Origin: Fusobacterium necrogenes
Lineage (GTDB): Bacteria; Fusobacteriota; Fusobacteriia; Fusobacteriales; Fusobacteriaceae
Assembly (NCBI RefSeq): GCF_900450765.1
Contig: NZ_UGGU01000003.1
Location: 1,812,854-1,876,853 of the forward strand
DNA: 64,000 nucleotides
Direction of reading: 5' to 3'
A program made the position numbers and the translations under genes. Below, one piece after another: positions 8,682-19,100 of this stretch; positions within the stretch are counted from its first letter, which is position 1; every line of letters begins with the position of its first letter. The notes under the pieces were generated by a model, which ran no database searches, had not been told where the DNA came from, and saw only the letters and a program-made list of their open reading frames with translations.

Positions 8682-9470
8682 ATGAAAACAATATTAATAA
8701 CAGGAGCTTCTGGATTTATAGGAAGTAATTTTATGGAAAGATATAAAGATAAATATAATATTATTCCTATGGATTTATTAAAAGTAAAACCAGAAGAAAT
8801 AGATTTTACTAGAGTAGATACAGTATTACATCTAGCTGCTTTAGTTCATCAAATGAAAGGAGCTCCTAGAGAGAAGTATTTTGAAGTAAATACAGAGCTT
8901 ACTAGAAGAGTAGCAGTAGAAGCTAAAAAGCAAGGGGTAAAACATTTTGTATTTTATAGTACAGTGGCAGTATATGGAACTCATGGGGAAATTTATAAAG
9001 AAGTTATATTAGATAAAAATTCAAAAATTAACCCTAAAACACCTTATGCAGAGAGTAAGTGGCAAGCAGAAGAAATTTTAAGAAAATTAGAGGGGGATAA
9101 TTTTAAAATTTCAATTTTAAGACCACCAATGGTATATGGAAAAAATTGTCCAGGAAATATGAGAAGATTAGAAAAGTTAGTAGATATACTACCAATACTA
9201 CCATTTAATTATATTGAGAATAAAAGGACATTAGTTGAAATAAATAAGCTATTAAAAATAACGAATGAAGTAATAGAGAAAGAAGTATTAGGAATAACAA
9301 TTCCAAAAGATGATAGAGATGTTTCTATAAAAGAGATAGTGGAAAAGATAATAAAAGAAAAAAATAAGAAAAGAATCTTAATAAAGTTTCCAAGTTTTAT
9401 TTTTAAGTTGTTAGTTAAGATAAAACCTGAAATAATGAAAAGTTTATATGGAGATATGAGATTTGAATAA
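8682..9470 (+). CDS. NAD(P)-dependent sugar reductase/epimerase (SDR, WbpV-like)
   Basis: A 262-residue extended SDR with TGASGFIGSN near the N-terminus and YAESK as catalytic Tyr-xxx-Lys. The family contains the 4-ketoreductases that complete UDP-QuiNAc. ATG 8682 is preferred, as GGAGAT (8669-8674) precedes it; ATG 8667 is in frame but overlaps that site. Together with the dehydratase at 4171 it would give a 6-deoxy-GlcNAc-type sugar (inference). The exact stereochemistry cannot be read from the sequence. Confidence 0.8.
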   Translation: MKTILITGASGFIGSNFMERYKDKYNIIPMDLLKVKPEEIDFTRVDTVLHLAALVHQMKGAPREKYFEVNTELTRRVAVEAKKQGVKHFVFYSTVAVYGTHGEIYKEVILDKNSKINPKTPYAESKWQAEEILRKLEGDNFKISILRPPMVYGKNCPGNMRRLEKLVDILPILPFNYIENKRTLVEINKLLKITNEVIEKEVLGITIPKDDRDVSIKEIVEKIIKEKNKKRILIKFPSFIFKLLVKIKPEIMKSLYGDMRFE

Positions 9471-9485
9471 TTTATGGGAGTGAAG

Positions 9486-10301
9486 ATGAAAATAACAGGA
9501 TCTATTGTAACTTATAATAATAATATTGAAGAGTTGAGAAAGGCTATATCAAGTTTTTTAAATACAAATTTGGATATAAAACTTTATATTAGTGATAATT
9601 CTGAAATAGATACAATTAAAGAAATATGTAGAGATCAAAGAATAGAATATATTTTTAATAACTCAAATAAAGGATTTGGATATGGACATAATATAGCGAT
9701 AAAAAAAGCAGAAAAAGAGAATTCAAAATATCATTTTGTAATAAATCCAGATATTTATTATGAGGAAGGGCAACTTGAAAAAATGGTTGATTTTTTAGAA
9801 AAAAATGAAAATGTGGCTTTAATGATGCCTAAAATTTTACATTTAAATGGAGAAATTCAATATGCTTGTAAATTGCTTCCTACTCCATTTAACTTATTTT
9901 CTAGAGCTTTTTTACCAAGTTGGAAATGGGTAAAGAAAATAAATGATAATTATGAAATGAGATTCACAAATTATGATAAAACTATAGAAGTTCCATATAT
10001 TTCAGGATGTTTTATGGGGTTTAGAACAAGTGTTTTTAAAGAAATTGGTTATTTTGATGACAATATTTTTATGTATTTGGAAGAAACAGATATTTCAAGA
10101 AGAATTTCAATAAAGGGCTATAAAACTGTTATGTATCCTGAAACACAGATTTTTCATAAATGGGAAAGGGGAACATATAAAAGTAAAAAATTAAGAAATA
10201 TTACAATTCAATCCTCAATATATTATTTTAATAAATATGGATGGTTTTTTGATAGATATAGGAGAGAAATAAATAAAAGAATAAAGAATCGATATCAATA
10301 G
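9486..10301 (+). CDS. Glycosyltransferase family 2 (rhamnosyltransferase-like)
   Basis: A 271-residue GT-A enzyme. It starts with GSIVTYNNN, has an INPDI motif in the DxD position and ends with the CFMGFR and EETDISRR segments found in WbbL-like rhamnosyltransferases. ATG 9486 has GGGAG five bases upstream; ATG 9474 is a possible alternative. There are no membrane segments. It probably adds one sugar of the repeat unit on the cytosolic face. A 246-base AT-rich gap with no recognisable gene follows. Confidence 0.85.
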   Translation: MKITGSIVTYNNNIEELRKAISSFLNTNLDIKLYISDNSEIDTIKEICRDQRIEYIFNNSNKGFGYGHNIAIKKAEKENSKYHFVINPDIYYEEGQLEKMVDFLEKNENVALMMPKILHLNGEIQYACKLLPTPFNLFSRAFLPSWKWVKKINDNYEMRFTNYDKTIEVPYISGCFMGFRTSVFKEIGYFDDNIFMYLEETDISRRISIKGYKTVMYPETQIFHKWERGTYKSKKLRNITIQSSIYYFNKYGWFFDRYRREINKRIKNRYQ

Positions 10302-10547
10302 TGAATAGATTATAATAAAAAACAATATTTAGTAAGAAGAGATGAATCAAAGTTATATCAGTTCTTATTTCGTTGAAAATTTATCAAAATTAATCGTTAT
10401 AAATTAAATAAATACAAAAATTATTTAGAAGTATCATAAAAGTTAGTTATGATAATTTATAAAAAATATTTAATATTTATTAAGTAAGGTTTTTATATAA
10501 AAAATAATCAAATATAAAAGATTATTAAAATAATGGATGGATAAAAA

Positions 10548-11261
10548 ATGAAAAGAAAGAAAATTTCTGTATGTATGGCAACATATAATGGAGAAGACTA
10601 TATAAAAAAACAAATAGAGAGTATTTTAAATCAAACACTTCAAGTAGACGAAATTATTATATCAGATGATAATTCAAATGATTTAACTTTAAATATTATA
10701 AAAAAGTTTAATAATCCTAAAATAAAAATTATTAAAAATTTAAAAAAAGGTGTCATTAATAATTTTGAAAATAGTTTGAAGGAAAGTACTGGAGATTATA
10801 TATTTTTAGTTGATCAAGATGATATTTGGGAATTGGATAAAGTTGATAAGATAATTAAAAGTTTAAGAAAATATGATTTAGTAGTACATAATGCTAAAAT
10901 TATTAATTCAAATGATGATGTAATTTTAAAAGAAACTTTTTTTGATATTAGAAATTCTAAAAAAGGGATATTAAAAAATTTATATAAAAATAGGTATATA
11001 GGATGTTGTATGGCATTTAATAGAAAGATTCTAGAAAAGGTATTGCCATTTCCTAAGGATATTCCAATGCATGATAGTTGGATAGGACTAATAGCTGAGC
11101 TATACGGAAATGTTTATTTTGAAACTGAAACTTTAATATATTATAGAAGACATGAAAATAATGTAACTGAACTAAATAATAGTAAAAATAAAAAATTAAA
11201 ACAATTACAAATAAGATGGCGATTGTTAAAAAATTTGTTTATAAAGGTGATAAAAAAATGA
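10548..11261 (+). CDS. Glycosyltransferase family 2
   Basis: A 237-residue GT2 enzyme with the N-terminal motif [27 protein letters not shown] for nucleotide binding, DQDD as the metal-binding DxD and MHDSWIG near the acceptor site. This arrangement is common in O-antigen rhamnosyltransferases. The gene is more AT-rich and lysine-rich than the sugar-nucleotide genes. Its TGA overlaps the rmlA start in an ATGA arrangement, so the two are probably translationally coupled. Confidence 0.85.
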   Translation: MKRKKISVCMATYNGEDYIKKQIESILNQTLQVDEIIISDDNSNDLTLNIIKKFNNPKIKIIKNLKKGVINNFENSLKESTGDYIFLVDQDDIWELDKVDKIIKSLRKYDLVVHNAKIINSNDDVILKETFFDIRNSKKGILKNLYKNRYIGCCMAFNRKILEKVLPFPKDIPMHDSWIGLIAELYGNVYFETETLIYYRRHENNVTELNNSKNKKLKQLQIRWRLLKNLFIKVIKK

Positions 11262-12130
11262 AGGGAATAATATTAGCAGGAGGAAGTGGAACAAGACTTT
11301 ACCCAATAACAAAAGCGATATCGAAACAAATAAATCCAATATATGATAAACCAATGATCTATTACCCCCTTTCTATTCTTATGTTAGCAGGAATAAAAGA
11401 GATATTAGTGATCTCTACTCCTAGAGATTTACCTTCGTTTAAAGATTTACTAGGAAATGGAGAAGATTTTGGAGTAAGACTAGAATATAGTGTCCAAGAA
11501 AAGCCAAATGGATTAGCAGAAGCATTTATTATAGGAGAAAACTTTATAGGAAGTGATTCATGTGCTTTAGTATTAGGAGATAATATTTTTTATGGACATG
11601 GACTTACAGGAATTTTAAGGGAAGCAAGAGAGAAAAAGGAAGGAGCTACTATATTTGGCTATTATGTGACTAATCCAGAAGATTTTGGAGTGGTAGAGTT
11701 TGATAAAGATGGGAAGGTAATATCTTTGGAAGAAAAACCACAAAATCCAAAATCAAATTATGCAGTACCAGGACTATATTTTTATGATAATACAGTAGTA
11801 GAGAAAGCTAAGAGAGTAAAATTTTCAAAAAGAGGAGAGTTGGAGATAACTTCAATCAATGAGATGTATCTACAAGAAGAAAAACTTCATGTAGTAAACT
11901 TCGGTAGAGGAATGGCATGGTTAGATACAGGGACACATGATGCTCTACTTGAAGCAGCAAATTTTGTAAAAACAATTCAGAGTAGACAAGGAGTAATGGT
12001 AGCTTGTCTTGAAGAGATAGCATACAGAAATGGATGGATAAGTAAAGAAAAAGTATTAGAATTAGCTAAGCCGTTAATGAAATCTAAATATGGAGAGTAT
12101 CTGATAGGAATGGTAAAAAATGAAAAATAG
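11258..12130 (+). CDS. rmlA: Glucose-1-phosphate thymidylyltransferase
   Basis: RmlA makes dTDP-glucose from glucose-1-phosphate and dTTP, the first step to dTDP-L-rhamnose. The 290-residue protein (normal family length) begins [14 protein letters not shown] and has [10 protein letters not shown] and [13 protein letters not shown] choose ATG 11258, which overlaps the previous stop by four bases and has AAAGGTGA upstream; the longer frame from 11216 lies inside the upstream gene. rmlC and rmlD follow as a fusion, but rmlB is decayed. Confidence 0.95.
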   Translation: MKGIILAGGSGTRLYPITKAISKQINPIYDKPMIYYPLSILMLAGIKEILVISTPRDLPSFKDLLGNGEDFGVRLEYSVQEKPNGLAEAFIIGENFIGSDSCALVLGDNIFYGHGLTGILREAREKKEGATIFGYYVTNPEDFGVVEFDKDGKVISLEEKPQNPKSNYAVPGLYFYDNTVVEKAKRVKFSKRGELEITSINEMYLQEEKLHVVNFGRGMAWLDTGTHDALLEAANFVKTIQSRQGVMVACLEEIAYRNGWISKEKVLELAKPLMKSKYGEYLIGMVKNEK

Positions 12131-12968
12131 AAAAATTTATGGAGTTGTAGTTTTATATAATCCAAATATCAGTGAAACAATAAATAATATTAATTCTTAT
12201 GTGAGTGAATTGGATAAATTATACATAATAGATAACTCCGAAAAAGAAAACTATACACGGTTAGAAAATTATATAACAATTAATAAAAATATCGAATATA
12301 CTTGGCTAGGAGAAAATAAAGGGATAGCTAAAGCATTGAATGTTGGAAAAAATAAAGCTATCAACGAAGAAGCGGATTATTTCCTTACAATAGATCAAGA
12401 CAGTAGTTTTAAAAATAATTTTAGAGAAATGATAAATTGGTTAATTAATAATGAGCTTTTACTGGAAAAAGTTGCTATAATTTCTCCTATTCATAATCTA
12501 AAAGAGAAAAATATAAAAACGAAAAATAAATTAGAAGAAAAAGAGATTGTGATGACATCTGGAAATATTCTTAATTTGAATTTAATAAAAAATATAGGAG
12601 ATTTTAACGAAGATTTTTTCATTGATGAAGTTGATCATGAATTTTGTTATAGGATAAGAGAAAAAGGATATAAAATATTATGTTTAAATGATATTGAACT
12701 AAATCATAAATTGGGAAATTTAAAAAATTATAAGTTCTTTTCAGTGACTAATCATAATTATATTAGAAGATATTACATAACTAGAAATAGATTATATATG
12801 ATAAAAAGATTTCCTGAGTTAAAAAAGAAGTATATAATAAAAAATTTTAGTGATTTTTTTAAAATAATACTTTTTGAAAAAAATAAAATAAAAAAAATTA
12901 AATATTTTTTTAAAGGGATTGATGATTTCTATAAAAATAAAAAAGGTAAATTAGTAGAAGGTGTTTAA
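12120..12968 (+). CDS. Glycosyltransferase family 2 (rhamnosyltransferase-like)
   Basis: A 282-residue GT2 enzyme overlapping the end of rmlA by 11 bases. It contains VVVLYNPN at the N-terminus, [11 protein letters not shown], the metal motif TIDQDSS and [10 protein letters not shown], all typical of the RfbF-like rhamnosyltransferase branch. Its position between rmlA and rmlCD supports a dTDP-rhamnose donor (inference). The Lys/Asn-rich C-terminal third looks basic and membrane-associating. No signal peptide. Confidence 0.85.
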   Translation: MKNRKIYGVVVLYNPNISETINNINSYVSELDKLYIIDNSEKENYTRLENYITINKNIEYTWLGENKGIAKALNVGKNKAINEEADYFLTIDQDSSFKNNFREMINWLINNELLLEKVAIISPIHNLKEKNIKTKNKLEEKEIVMTSGNILNLNLIKNIGDFNEDFFIDEVDHEFCYRIREKGYKILCLNDIELNHKLGNLKNYKFFSVTNHNYIRRYYITRNRLYMIKRFPELKKKYIIKNFSDFFKIILFEKNKIKKIKYFFKGIDDFYKNKKGKLVEGV

Positions 12969-14387
12969 ATGAGTAAGTTTAGAAGAATAGAAACAGGGAT
13001 AGAAGGACTATGTGTAATAGAACCTACTGTATTTGGAGATAATAGAGGATTTTTTTTAGAAACATATAATAAGAAAGAATTTGAAGAGTTAGAAATAACA
13101 GCAGAATTTGTACAAGATAATCATTCTAAATCTAGAAAAGGAGTATTGAGAGGATTACATTTTCAAACTAAACATTCTCAAGGAAAATTAGTAAGAGTAG
13201 TAAAAGGCTCAGTATATGATGTAGCAGTAGATATTAGAAAAAGAAGTAAAACATATGGACAGTGGTATGGAATAGAACTAAGTGCAGAAAATAAAAAGAT
13301 GTTCTATATACCAGATGGATTTGCTCATGGATTTTTAACTTTAGAAGATGATACAGAGTTTCAATATAAATGTACAGATATATATGCGCCACAATATGAT
13401 AGTGGAATAATGTACAATGATAAAGAGTTAAATATAGATTGGAAATTAAAAGAATATGGGATAACAGAGTTAATTTTATCAGAAAAAGATAAAAAACATC
13501 AAACCTTTAGAGAATATACAGAAAATTACCAAGGCGATTATGTATTGCTTACTGGTGCTAATGGCCAATTAGGACAAGATTTTCAAAAGTTATTTGATAA
13601 ATTAGGAGTTAGATATATAGCTACTGATTATCAAGATCTTGATATAACAGACAAAGAAAAAATAAAAATGTATATGAATAGTAATAATTTTACAGTAGTT
13701 ATTAATTGCGCTGCATATAATGATGTAGATAAGGCAGAAGATGAAGTTGAAAAGTGTTATTCTTTAAATACTTATGCACCTAAAAATTTAGCAGAGATTT
13801 GTAAAGAAAAAGATATTATTTTTGTAACCTATTCGACAGATTTTGTATTTGATGGAGAAAAAGAGATACCATATGTAGAGGAAGATACTCCTAATCCTTT
13901 ATCAATATATTCTAAATCTAAGTTAGAAGGCGAGAAATACTCTTTAGAATATGAGAAGGCTTTTTTAATTAGGACCTCTTGGGTATTTGGAATGGGAAAC
14001 AATAATTTTTGTAAACAAGTAATAAGTTGGTCAAAAGATAAAGATACATTAAAGATAGTAGATGATCAAGTATCTAGCCCAACATATTCAAGGGATTTAG
14101 CAGAATTTTCTTGGACTTTAATACAAACAGATAAGTATGGATTATATCATTTTTCAAATGCAGGAGAAGCTTCTAAGTACGAACAAGCAGAATATATATT
14201 AAATAAGATAGGCTGGAGAGGAAAATTAGAAAGAGCAAAAACAAATGATTTTCCATTAAAGGCAAAAAGAGCCAAATATTCAAAATTAGATAGTAGTAAG
14301 ATAGAGAGATTAGTAAATAAGAAAATACCTCATTGGAAAGAGGGGATTGATAGATTTTTAGAAGAGTATAAAAATAGAAAATCATAG
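12969..14387 (+). CDS. rmlCD: Fused dTDP-4-keto-rhamnose 3,5-epimerase and reductase (RmlC-RmlD)
   Basis: A single 472-residue frame holds both last steps of dTDP-L-rhamnose synthesis. Residues 1-180 are RmlC, with RGLHFQ and YIPDGFAHGF carrying the conserved His residues. Residues from about 190 are RmlD, with LLTGANGQLGQDF for NAD(P)H binding and YSKSKLEGE as Tyr-xxx-Lys. The linker carries no stop or frameshift and both halves are close to normal length, so this looks like a true fusion. It starts right after the preceding gene's stop. Confidence 0.93.
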   Translation: MSKFRRIETGIEGLCVIEPTVFGDNRGFFLETYNKKEFEELEITAEFVQDNHSKSRKGVLRGLHFQTKHSQGKLVRVVKGSVYDVAVDIRKRSKTYGQWYGIELSAENKKMFYIPDGFAHGFLTLEDDTEFQYKCTDIYAPQYDSGIMYNDKELNIDWKLKEYGITELILSEKDKKHQTFREYTENYQGDYVLLTGANGQLGQDFQKLFDKLGVRYIATDYQDLDITDKEKIKMYMNSNNFTVVINCAAYNDVDKAEDEVEKCYSLNTYAPKNLAEICKEKDIIFVTYSTDFVFDGEKEIPYVEEDTPNPLSIYSKSKLEGEKYSLEYEKAFLIRTSWVFGMGNNNFCKQVISWSKDKDTLKIVDDQVSSPTYSRDLAEFSWTLIQTDKYGLYHFSNAGEASKYEQAEYILNKIGWRGKLERAKTNDFPLKAKRAKYSKLDSSKIERLVNKKIPHWKEGIDRFLEEYKNRKS

Positions 14388-14400
14388 AAAGGAAAATTAA

Positions 14401-15519
14401 ATGCGAAAAATATTAATAAATCCATTTTATTTATATTCAATATCTTGGACTATAACTTTGGTATTTTATAAAATTAATATAATAAAAGTTTTTCCTAAAC
14501 TTTCATTAGAGTTAGAAATATTTTTAATTTTATCAATATTATTTTCTATTTTTTTAGGAAAAACATTGAGAATAAAAAGGATAAAATTTACTAAAAATTT
14601 TGAGGATAAAATATTATTTATTATTATTATTATTGGCTGGGTTTTAACTTTTTTATATGAAAGAAAAATCCCTTTAATTGAGGCAATGAGAAAAACAGGA
14701 TATATATATATAGATTTTAAAGGAATTCCAACAATAAGTCCACTTATATATACTTTAACAACTTATCATAGTATAAAAAATTATATTCAATATTTAATTT
14801 TTAAAGAAAAAAAATATTTGTTATATTTTACCATAGAAATATGTTTTTATTTATTAGGATATCGAAGAGGACCTATATTAATAATTTTTATTGCAAATTT
14901 TTTATCTTATGTATATATACGTGGAATAAAAAACTTATTATTGAAAGGAATAATAATAAGTTTTATAGTAGCATATTTATTTGGTATTTTAGGAAATATT
15001 AGACATGGGTTTTCACCATTAGATACAAGAATGTTAAAAGCGATAGTTTTTCTCAATACTGAGGAAAGTTTTTTTGATCCATTGTTGTGGGTATATACCT
15101 ATATAACTTCACCACTATCTAATTTACAACATACTTTAGAAATTAATAACATAACTTTTAATATTTTTGAATATATTAGAAGAAATTTTTTTCTAGATTT
15201 TATTCAAAAGCGTTTTCAAGGATATACCAATATAAAACTTTTAATACCTGTATTAACTGTTCAAACTGGATATAATAGTTCAATAATAAATCTTGGAATG
15301 CTAGGTGCTTGGATAACTTACATAACATATATGAGTTTTGGATATTTATATTTAAAGTTAATGAAGAATACAGAATATTATTTTATTATTTTATTACTTT
15401 TAGGAATAACAAATATATTTTTTATTTTCGATAATATGTATGTTAATAGTGCTATTGGAGTCACAATAATATATCCACTAGTATTTTACATTTTAAAAAA
15501 AATAATAAAAAATAATTAA
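14401..15519 (+). CDS. wzy: Probable O-antigen/capsule polymerase (Wzy-like)
   Basis: A 372-residue protein made mainly of hydrophobic helices (about ten) with a larger loop around 200-260. There is no conserved sequence motif I can name, as is normal for Wzy. The call rests on topology, length, very high AT content and position between sugar-synthesis genes in a locus that also has an initiating transferase and a flippase. A ligase or another membrane protein is possible. ATG 14401 has GAAAGGAAA upstream. Confidence 0.6.
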   Translation: MRKILINPFYLYSISWTITLVFYKINIIKVFPKLSLELEIFLILSILFSIFLGKTLRIKRIKFTKNFEDKILFIIIIIGWVLTFLYERKIPLIEAMRKTGYIYIDFKGIPTISPLIYTLTTYHSIKNYIQYLIFKEKKYLLYFTIEICFYLLGYRRGPILIIFIANFLSYVYIRGIKNLLLKGIIISFIVAYLFGILGNIRHGFSPLDTRMLKAIVFLNTEESFFDPLLWVYTYITSPLSNLQHTLEINNITFNIFEYIRRNFFLDFIQKRFQGYTNIKLLIPVLTVQTGYNSSIINLGMLGAWITYITYMSFGYLYLKLMKNTEYYFIILLLLGITNIFFIFDNMYVNSAIGVTIIYPLVFYILKKIIKNN

Positions 15520-15579
15520 GAGAAGGAACAAATGTATTTATTATTATATGAAATTACGAAGAAGAGAGAAAATTAAAAT

Positions 15580-16546
15580 AAAACATATTTAGTAATAGGA
15601 ACAGCAGGATTTATAGGGGTAAACTTTGTAAAATAATAGTTTTAGATAAGCGTACTTATGCTGGAAATAAGGATAGTTTAAAAGATGAGATAGCAGAAGG
15701 AAAGATAGAGTTTGTAAAGGGAAATATGGAAATAGAGAGTTAGTAGAAAATATTTTCTCAATACATAATATAGATTATCTATAAATTTTGCAGCTGAATG
15801 ACATGTAGATAGAAGTATTCTAGAAACAGAAACAAATATACTAGGAACATCAAATCTATTAGAAGTATTAAAGATAGTTGGATAATAGGAAAAGATGAAA
15901 ATGGATATCCTAGCTATAAAAAGGAAAAAATATATTCAAATTTCAATTGATGGAGTATATGTTTCATTAAGTAGAGATTATATAGAAGCTGAGGAATTAC
16001 ACTTAGATAAGAGTATAAAAAGGGGAATAAAAGGAAGAGATAGTTTAAAAACTTGTAGAGATAAATTTTTCACAGAGAAAACTCCACTATACCCAAGAAG
16101 ATCACTATACTTATCATCAAAGGCATCAGGAGATATTATAGTAAAGCCTATGTAGAAACATATAAGCTCCCTATCAATACCAGAGAAACTAATACCATTA
16201 ATAATAAAAATATATTGGAAGGAAAATCTCTACCAGTGTATGGAGATGGAAGTAATGTAAGAGATTGGCTATATGTAAGAGACCATAACAAAGCAGTTGA
16301 TATGGTAATCAATAGTGGAAAACTGGGAGAAGTTTATAATATTGGTGGATTTAATGAGGAGGAAAATATCAATATAGTGAAACTAACAATAGACATGATA
16401 GTAAGAATTGTATACAGATAGACTTGGATATAATACAAGATATACAATAAATTCAATAAGGATAGCAACAGGAATTAGATTGGTATCCAGAAGCATCATT
16501 TGACAATGGAATAGAAAAAACAATTAGATAATATTTAAATAATTAA
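15580..16546 (+). pseudogene. rmlB: Decayed dTDP-glucose 4,6-dehydratase
   Basis: Pieces of RmlB appear in order but in different frames: YLVIGTAGFIG at about 15583, then LDKRTYAGN, NFAAE*HVDRSI with an internal stop, GKDENGYPSYK, KFFTEKTPLYPRRS, VYGDGSNVRDWLYVRDHNKA, EVYNIGGFNEE, and finally DRLGYNTRY and YPEASFDNGIEKTIR. There are several stops and frameshifts plus a deletion near 16157-16190 that removes the middle segment. Short open frames at 15895-16155 and 16215-16421 are parts of it. An active copy, if needed for rhamnose, must lie elsewhere. Confidence 0.9.
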
Positions 16547-16596
16547 GAATGAATAGAATATTTAAAATAATTTTATAGAAAGGAAGAAATTATAAA

Positions 16597-17718
16597 TTGA
16601 AAAAAAGAAAAAATATTTTAATGGTTTCTCATTCAAGTGGTGGTGGTGGAGCAGAAGTTGTATTTGAGAAAACATTGGACTATTTAAAAGAAGATGGACA
16701 TAAAATAACAGTTATTCTGCCTAATAAAAAGGGATATTTATATGAAAAATTAAAATATCAAGAAGGAATAAAATTATTTATTTTAAATTTAAAAAATATA
16801 AGTGTAGGGCCTCTATATAAAAATTTAATAAAAATTATATATGATTTTATTCTTATAATAATTTTTAGGAGAAAATTGATTATTAATGAAAATATAGATA
16901 TAATTTATTCATCAACAATCGTAAATATTTTTCCAATTATATTAGGAGTAATTACTAAAAAAAGAATAGTGTGGCATATTCATGAAAGGTATAATGATTA
17001 TTCGAAAATTTATAATCCAAAGTTGGATAAAATAATGAAATATTTATTTAGAAAAAGTGAAGTAATATTTTTATCAAATAAATTGAAATATTCTTGGAAA
17101 AAAAGATTAAAAATAAAAGAAAAAACAAAAGATCATATTATATACAATTTTATAAAAGAAAGTATTGAGCAGAAGAATAGCGATAGATCAGTAGTAACCT
17201 TAGGATTTGCTGGAACTTTTTGTGAAAGAAAAAACCCTTATTTATTTGTAGAGCTCATTGAAAAATTAAATAAAAAGTATAAAGTTGAAGCAATAATGTG
17301 TGGCTCAAAGATAAAAGAAGAAATAAAAAAATATATAACTGAAAAAAAATTAGAAATGTCTAATTTAAAGTTATATGATTATATAGATATAAATGAATTT
17401 TTTAATAAAATTGATATATTTATTTTACCTTCTTATAATGAAGCATGGCCGTTAGTAGCAATAGAAGCAATGAAGGCAGAGGTGATTCCTATTATAACTA
17501 AAGAAAGTGATTTAGATGAAATATTTCAAGAGGAAAAAAATATTTTTTATTTTGATCCTAATAATTTAGAAAATTTAGAAAGTAAAATTGAAAAGGTTTT
17601 ATATTTGAAGGAATCAGAAAAAAAAAATTTGTTCAAGAGAAACTTAAAAATAATTGAAAAGTACTCTTTTAGTAAAAATTATAAAATAAAAATAAAGAAT
17701 TTATTCAATTATATGTAG
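16597..17718 (+). CDS. Glycosyltransferase family 4
   Basis: A 373-residue GT-B enzyme. The N-terminus has MVSHSSGGGGAE; the C-terminal domain has GFAGTFCERKNP and the E-x7-E motif in EAWPLVAIEAM, where the donor nucleotide binds. The start is TTG 16597, backed by AAAGGAAG at 16579-16586; the next in-frame ATG (16621) has no ribosome site and would cut the first strand. It is very AT-rich, like the other transferase genes here. Donor and acceptor are unknown. Confidence 0.85.
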   Translation: MKKRKNILMVSHSSGGGGAEVVFEKTLDYLKEDGHKITVILPNKKGYLYEKLKYQEGIKLFILNLKNISVGPLYKNLIKIIYDFILIIIFRRKLIINENIDIIYSSTIVNIFPIILGVITKKRIVWHIHERYNDYSKIYNPKLDKIMKYLFRKSEVIFLSNKLKYSWKKRLKIKEKTKDHIIYNFIKESIEQKNSDRSVVTLGFAGTFCERKNPYLFVELIEKLNKKYKVEAIMCGSKIKEEIKKYITEKKLEMSNLKLYDYIDINEFFNKIDIFILPSYNEAWPLVAIEAMKAEVIPIITKESDLDEIFQEEKNIFYFDPNNLENLESKIEKVLYLKESEKKNLFKRNLKIIEKYSFSKNYKIKIKNLFNYM

Positions 17719-17750
17719 AAATCTAGATGAAAGGAGTAGTTTAGTAGAGA

Positions 17751-19091
17751 ATGTCTAAATTGAAAAGCTTAAAACAAGATATATTAGAAAAAGTAAAAGA
17801 ATATCATAATGTAAAATATGGAGATAAAAAAGAATTTAAAGGTGGAGAAACATATATTAATTATGGTGGAAGATTTTTTGATGAGAAAGAAATGGTTAAT
17901 TTGGTGGATTCATCTTTAGACTTCTGGTTAACATCAGGACCATGGGTACAAAAATTTGAAAAACAAATGGCAGAGTATTTAGGAGTAAAATATTGTTCTT
18001 TGACTAACTCTGGTTCATCAGCTAATCTATTAGCTTTTATGACTTTAACTGCACAAGAGTTAGGAGAAAGAAGAATAAAAAGAGGAGATGAAGTAATAAC
18101 TGTAGCAGCTGGATTTCCTACCACAGTAACTCCAATTATTCAATATGGAGCGATTCCAGTATTTGTAGATGTTACAGTACCAGCTTACAATATAGATGTA
18201 GAAATGCTAGAAGAAGCTGTAAGTCCTAAAACAAAAGCTGTAATGATTGCTCATACATTAGGAAATCCATTTAATTTAGAAGTAGTAAAAGAATTTTGTG
18301 CAAAATATAATCTTTGGTTAGTAGAAGATAACTGTGATGCTTTAGGAACAGAGTACTATATAAATGGAGAGTGGAAAAAATCTGGAACGATAGGAGATAT
18401 AGGAACATCAAGTTTTTATCCACCGCATCATATGACTATGGGAGAAGGAGGAGCTGTATATACAAATAATCCCTTACTACATAGATTGATAAAGTCATTT
18501 AGAGACTGGGGTAGAGATTGTTGGTGTGAAAGTGGAGTAGATGATACTTGTCATCAAAGATTTACAAAACAGTATGGTCAATTACCATTAGGATATGATC
18601 ATAAGTATGTTTATTCTCATTTTGGATATAATTTAAAAGTTACTGATATGCAAGCAGCTATAGGAGTGGCACAATTAGAAAAATTACCAATAATAGTAGA
18701 AGCTAGAAGAAAGAATTGGGAATATCTATATAATGGACTAAAAGATTTACAAGATAAAATAATTTTACCAGAACCGGAAAAAAATTCAAAGCCTAGTTGG
18801 TTTGGATTTTTAATTTCTGTAAAAGAAGATTCTGGAAAATCAAGAATAGAATTAGCTAAATGGTTAGAGAGTCATAAGATACAAACAAGAAATTTATTTG
18901 CAGGAAATTTATTAAAACATCCAGCTTTTGATGAAATGAGAGAAACAGGAAAAGGATATAGAGTAGTAGGAGATTTAAAGGTAACTGATTTCATAATGAA
19001 TAATACTTTATGGATAGGAGTATATCCAGGGATGACTCAAGAGATGTTAGATTTTATGATTAAAAAGATAAGAGAATATATTCTAGGATAG
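17751..19091 (+). CDS. rfbH: CDP-4-keto-6-deoxyglucose 3-dehydrase (E1, RfbH)
   Basis: A 446-residue PMP-dependent enzyme that removes the 3-hydroxyl in CDP-3,6-dideoxyhexose synthesis. It has the DegT fold but carries His in place of the usual PLP-lysine (SFYPPHHMTMGEGG). The [2Fe-2S] ligands are visible as C-x-C-x7-C (DCWCESGVDDTC) plus an upstream Cys in EDNCDALG. These two traits distinguish E1 from ordinary sugar aminotransferases. AAGGAG lies 14 bases before ATG 17751. The electron-donating E3 reductase is not in the window. Confidence 0.95.
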   Translation: MSKLKSLKQDILEKVKEYHNVKYGDKKEFKGGETYINYGGRFFDEKEMVNLVDSSLDFWLTSGPWVQKFEKQMAEYLGVKYCSLTNSGSSANLLAFMTLTAQELGERRIKRGDEVITVAAGFPTTVTPIIQYGAIPVFVDVTVPAYNIDVEMLEEAVSPKTKAVMIAHTLGNPFNLEVVKEFCAKYNLWLVEDNCDALGTEYYINGEWKKSGTIGDIGTSSFYPPHHMTMGEGGAVYTNNPLLHRLIKSFRDWGRDCWCESGVDDTCHQRFTKQYGQLPLGYDHKYVYSHFGYNLKVTDMQAAIGVAQLEKLPIIVEARRKNWEYLYNGLKDLQDKIILPEPEKNSKPSWFGFLISVKEDSGKSRIELAKWLESHKIQTRNLFAGNLLKHPAFDEMRETGKGYRVVGDLKVTDFIMNNTLWIGVYPGMTQEMLDFMIKKIREYILG

Positions 19092-19100
19092 GAGGTTACT

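Noticed and set aside
10302-10547. Possible gene in the 246-base gap between two GT2 genes
   Set aside because: No open frame of useful length, no ribosome site and no clear hairpin; only AT-rich spacer is seen.
15895-16421. Two short frames (86 and 68 codons) as separate genes
   Set aside because: Both are pieces of the decayed rmlB and lack their own starts.
17751-19091. Sugar aminotransferase (DegT type) feeding the formyltransferase
   Set aside because: The PLP lysine is replaced by His and an iron-sulfur motif is present, so it is the RfbH dehydrase, not an aminotransferase.
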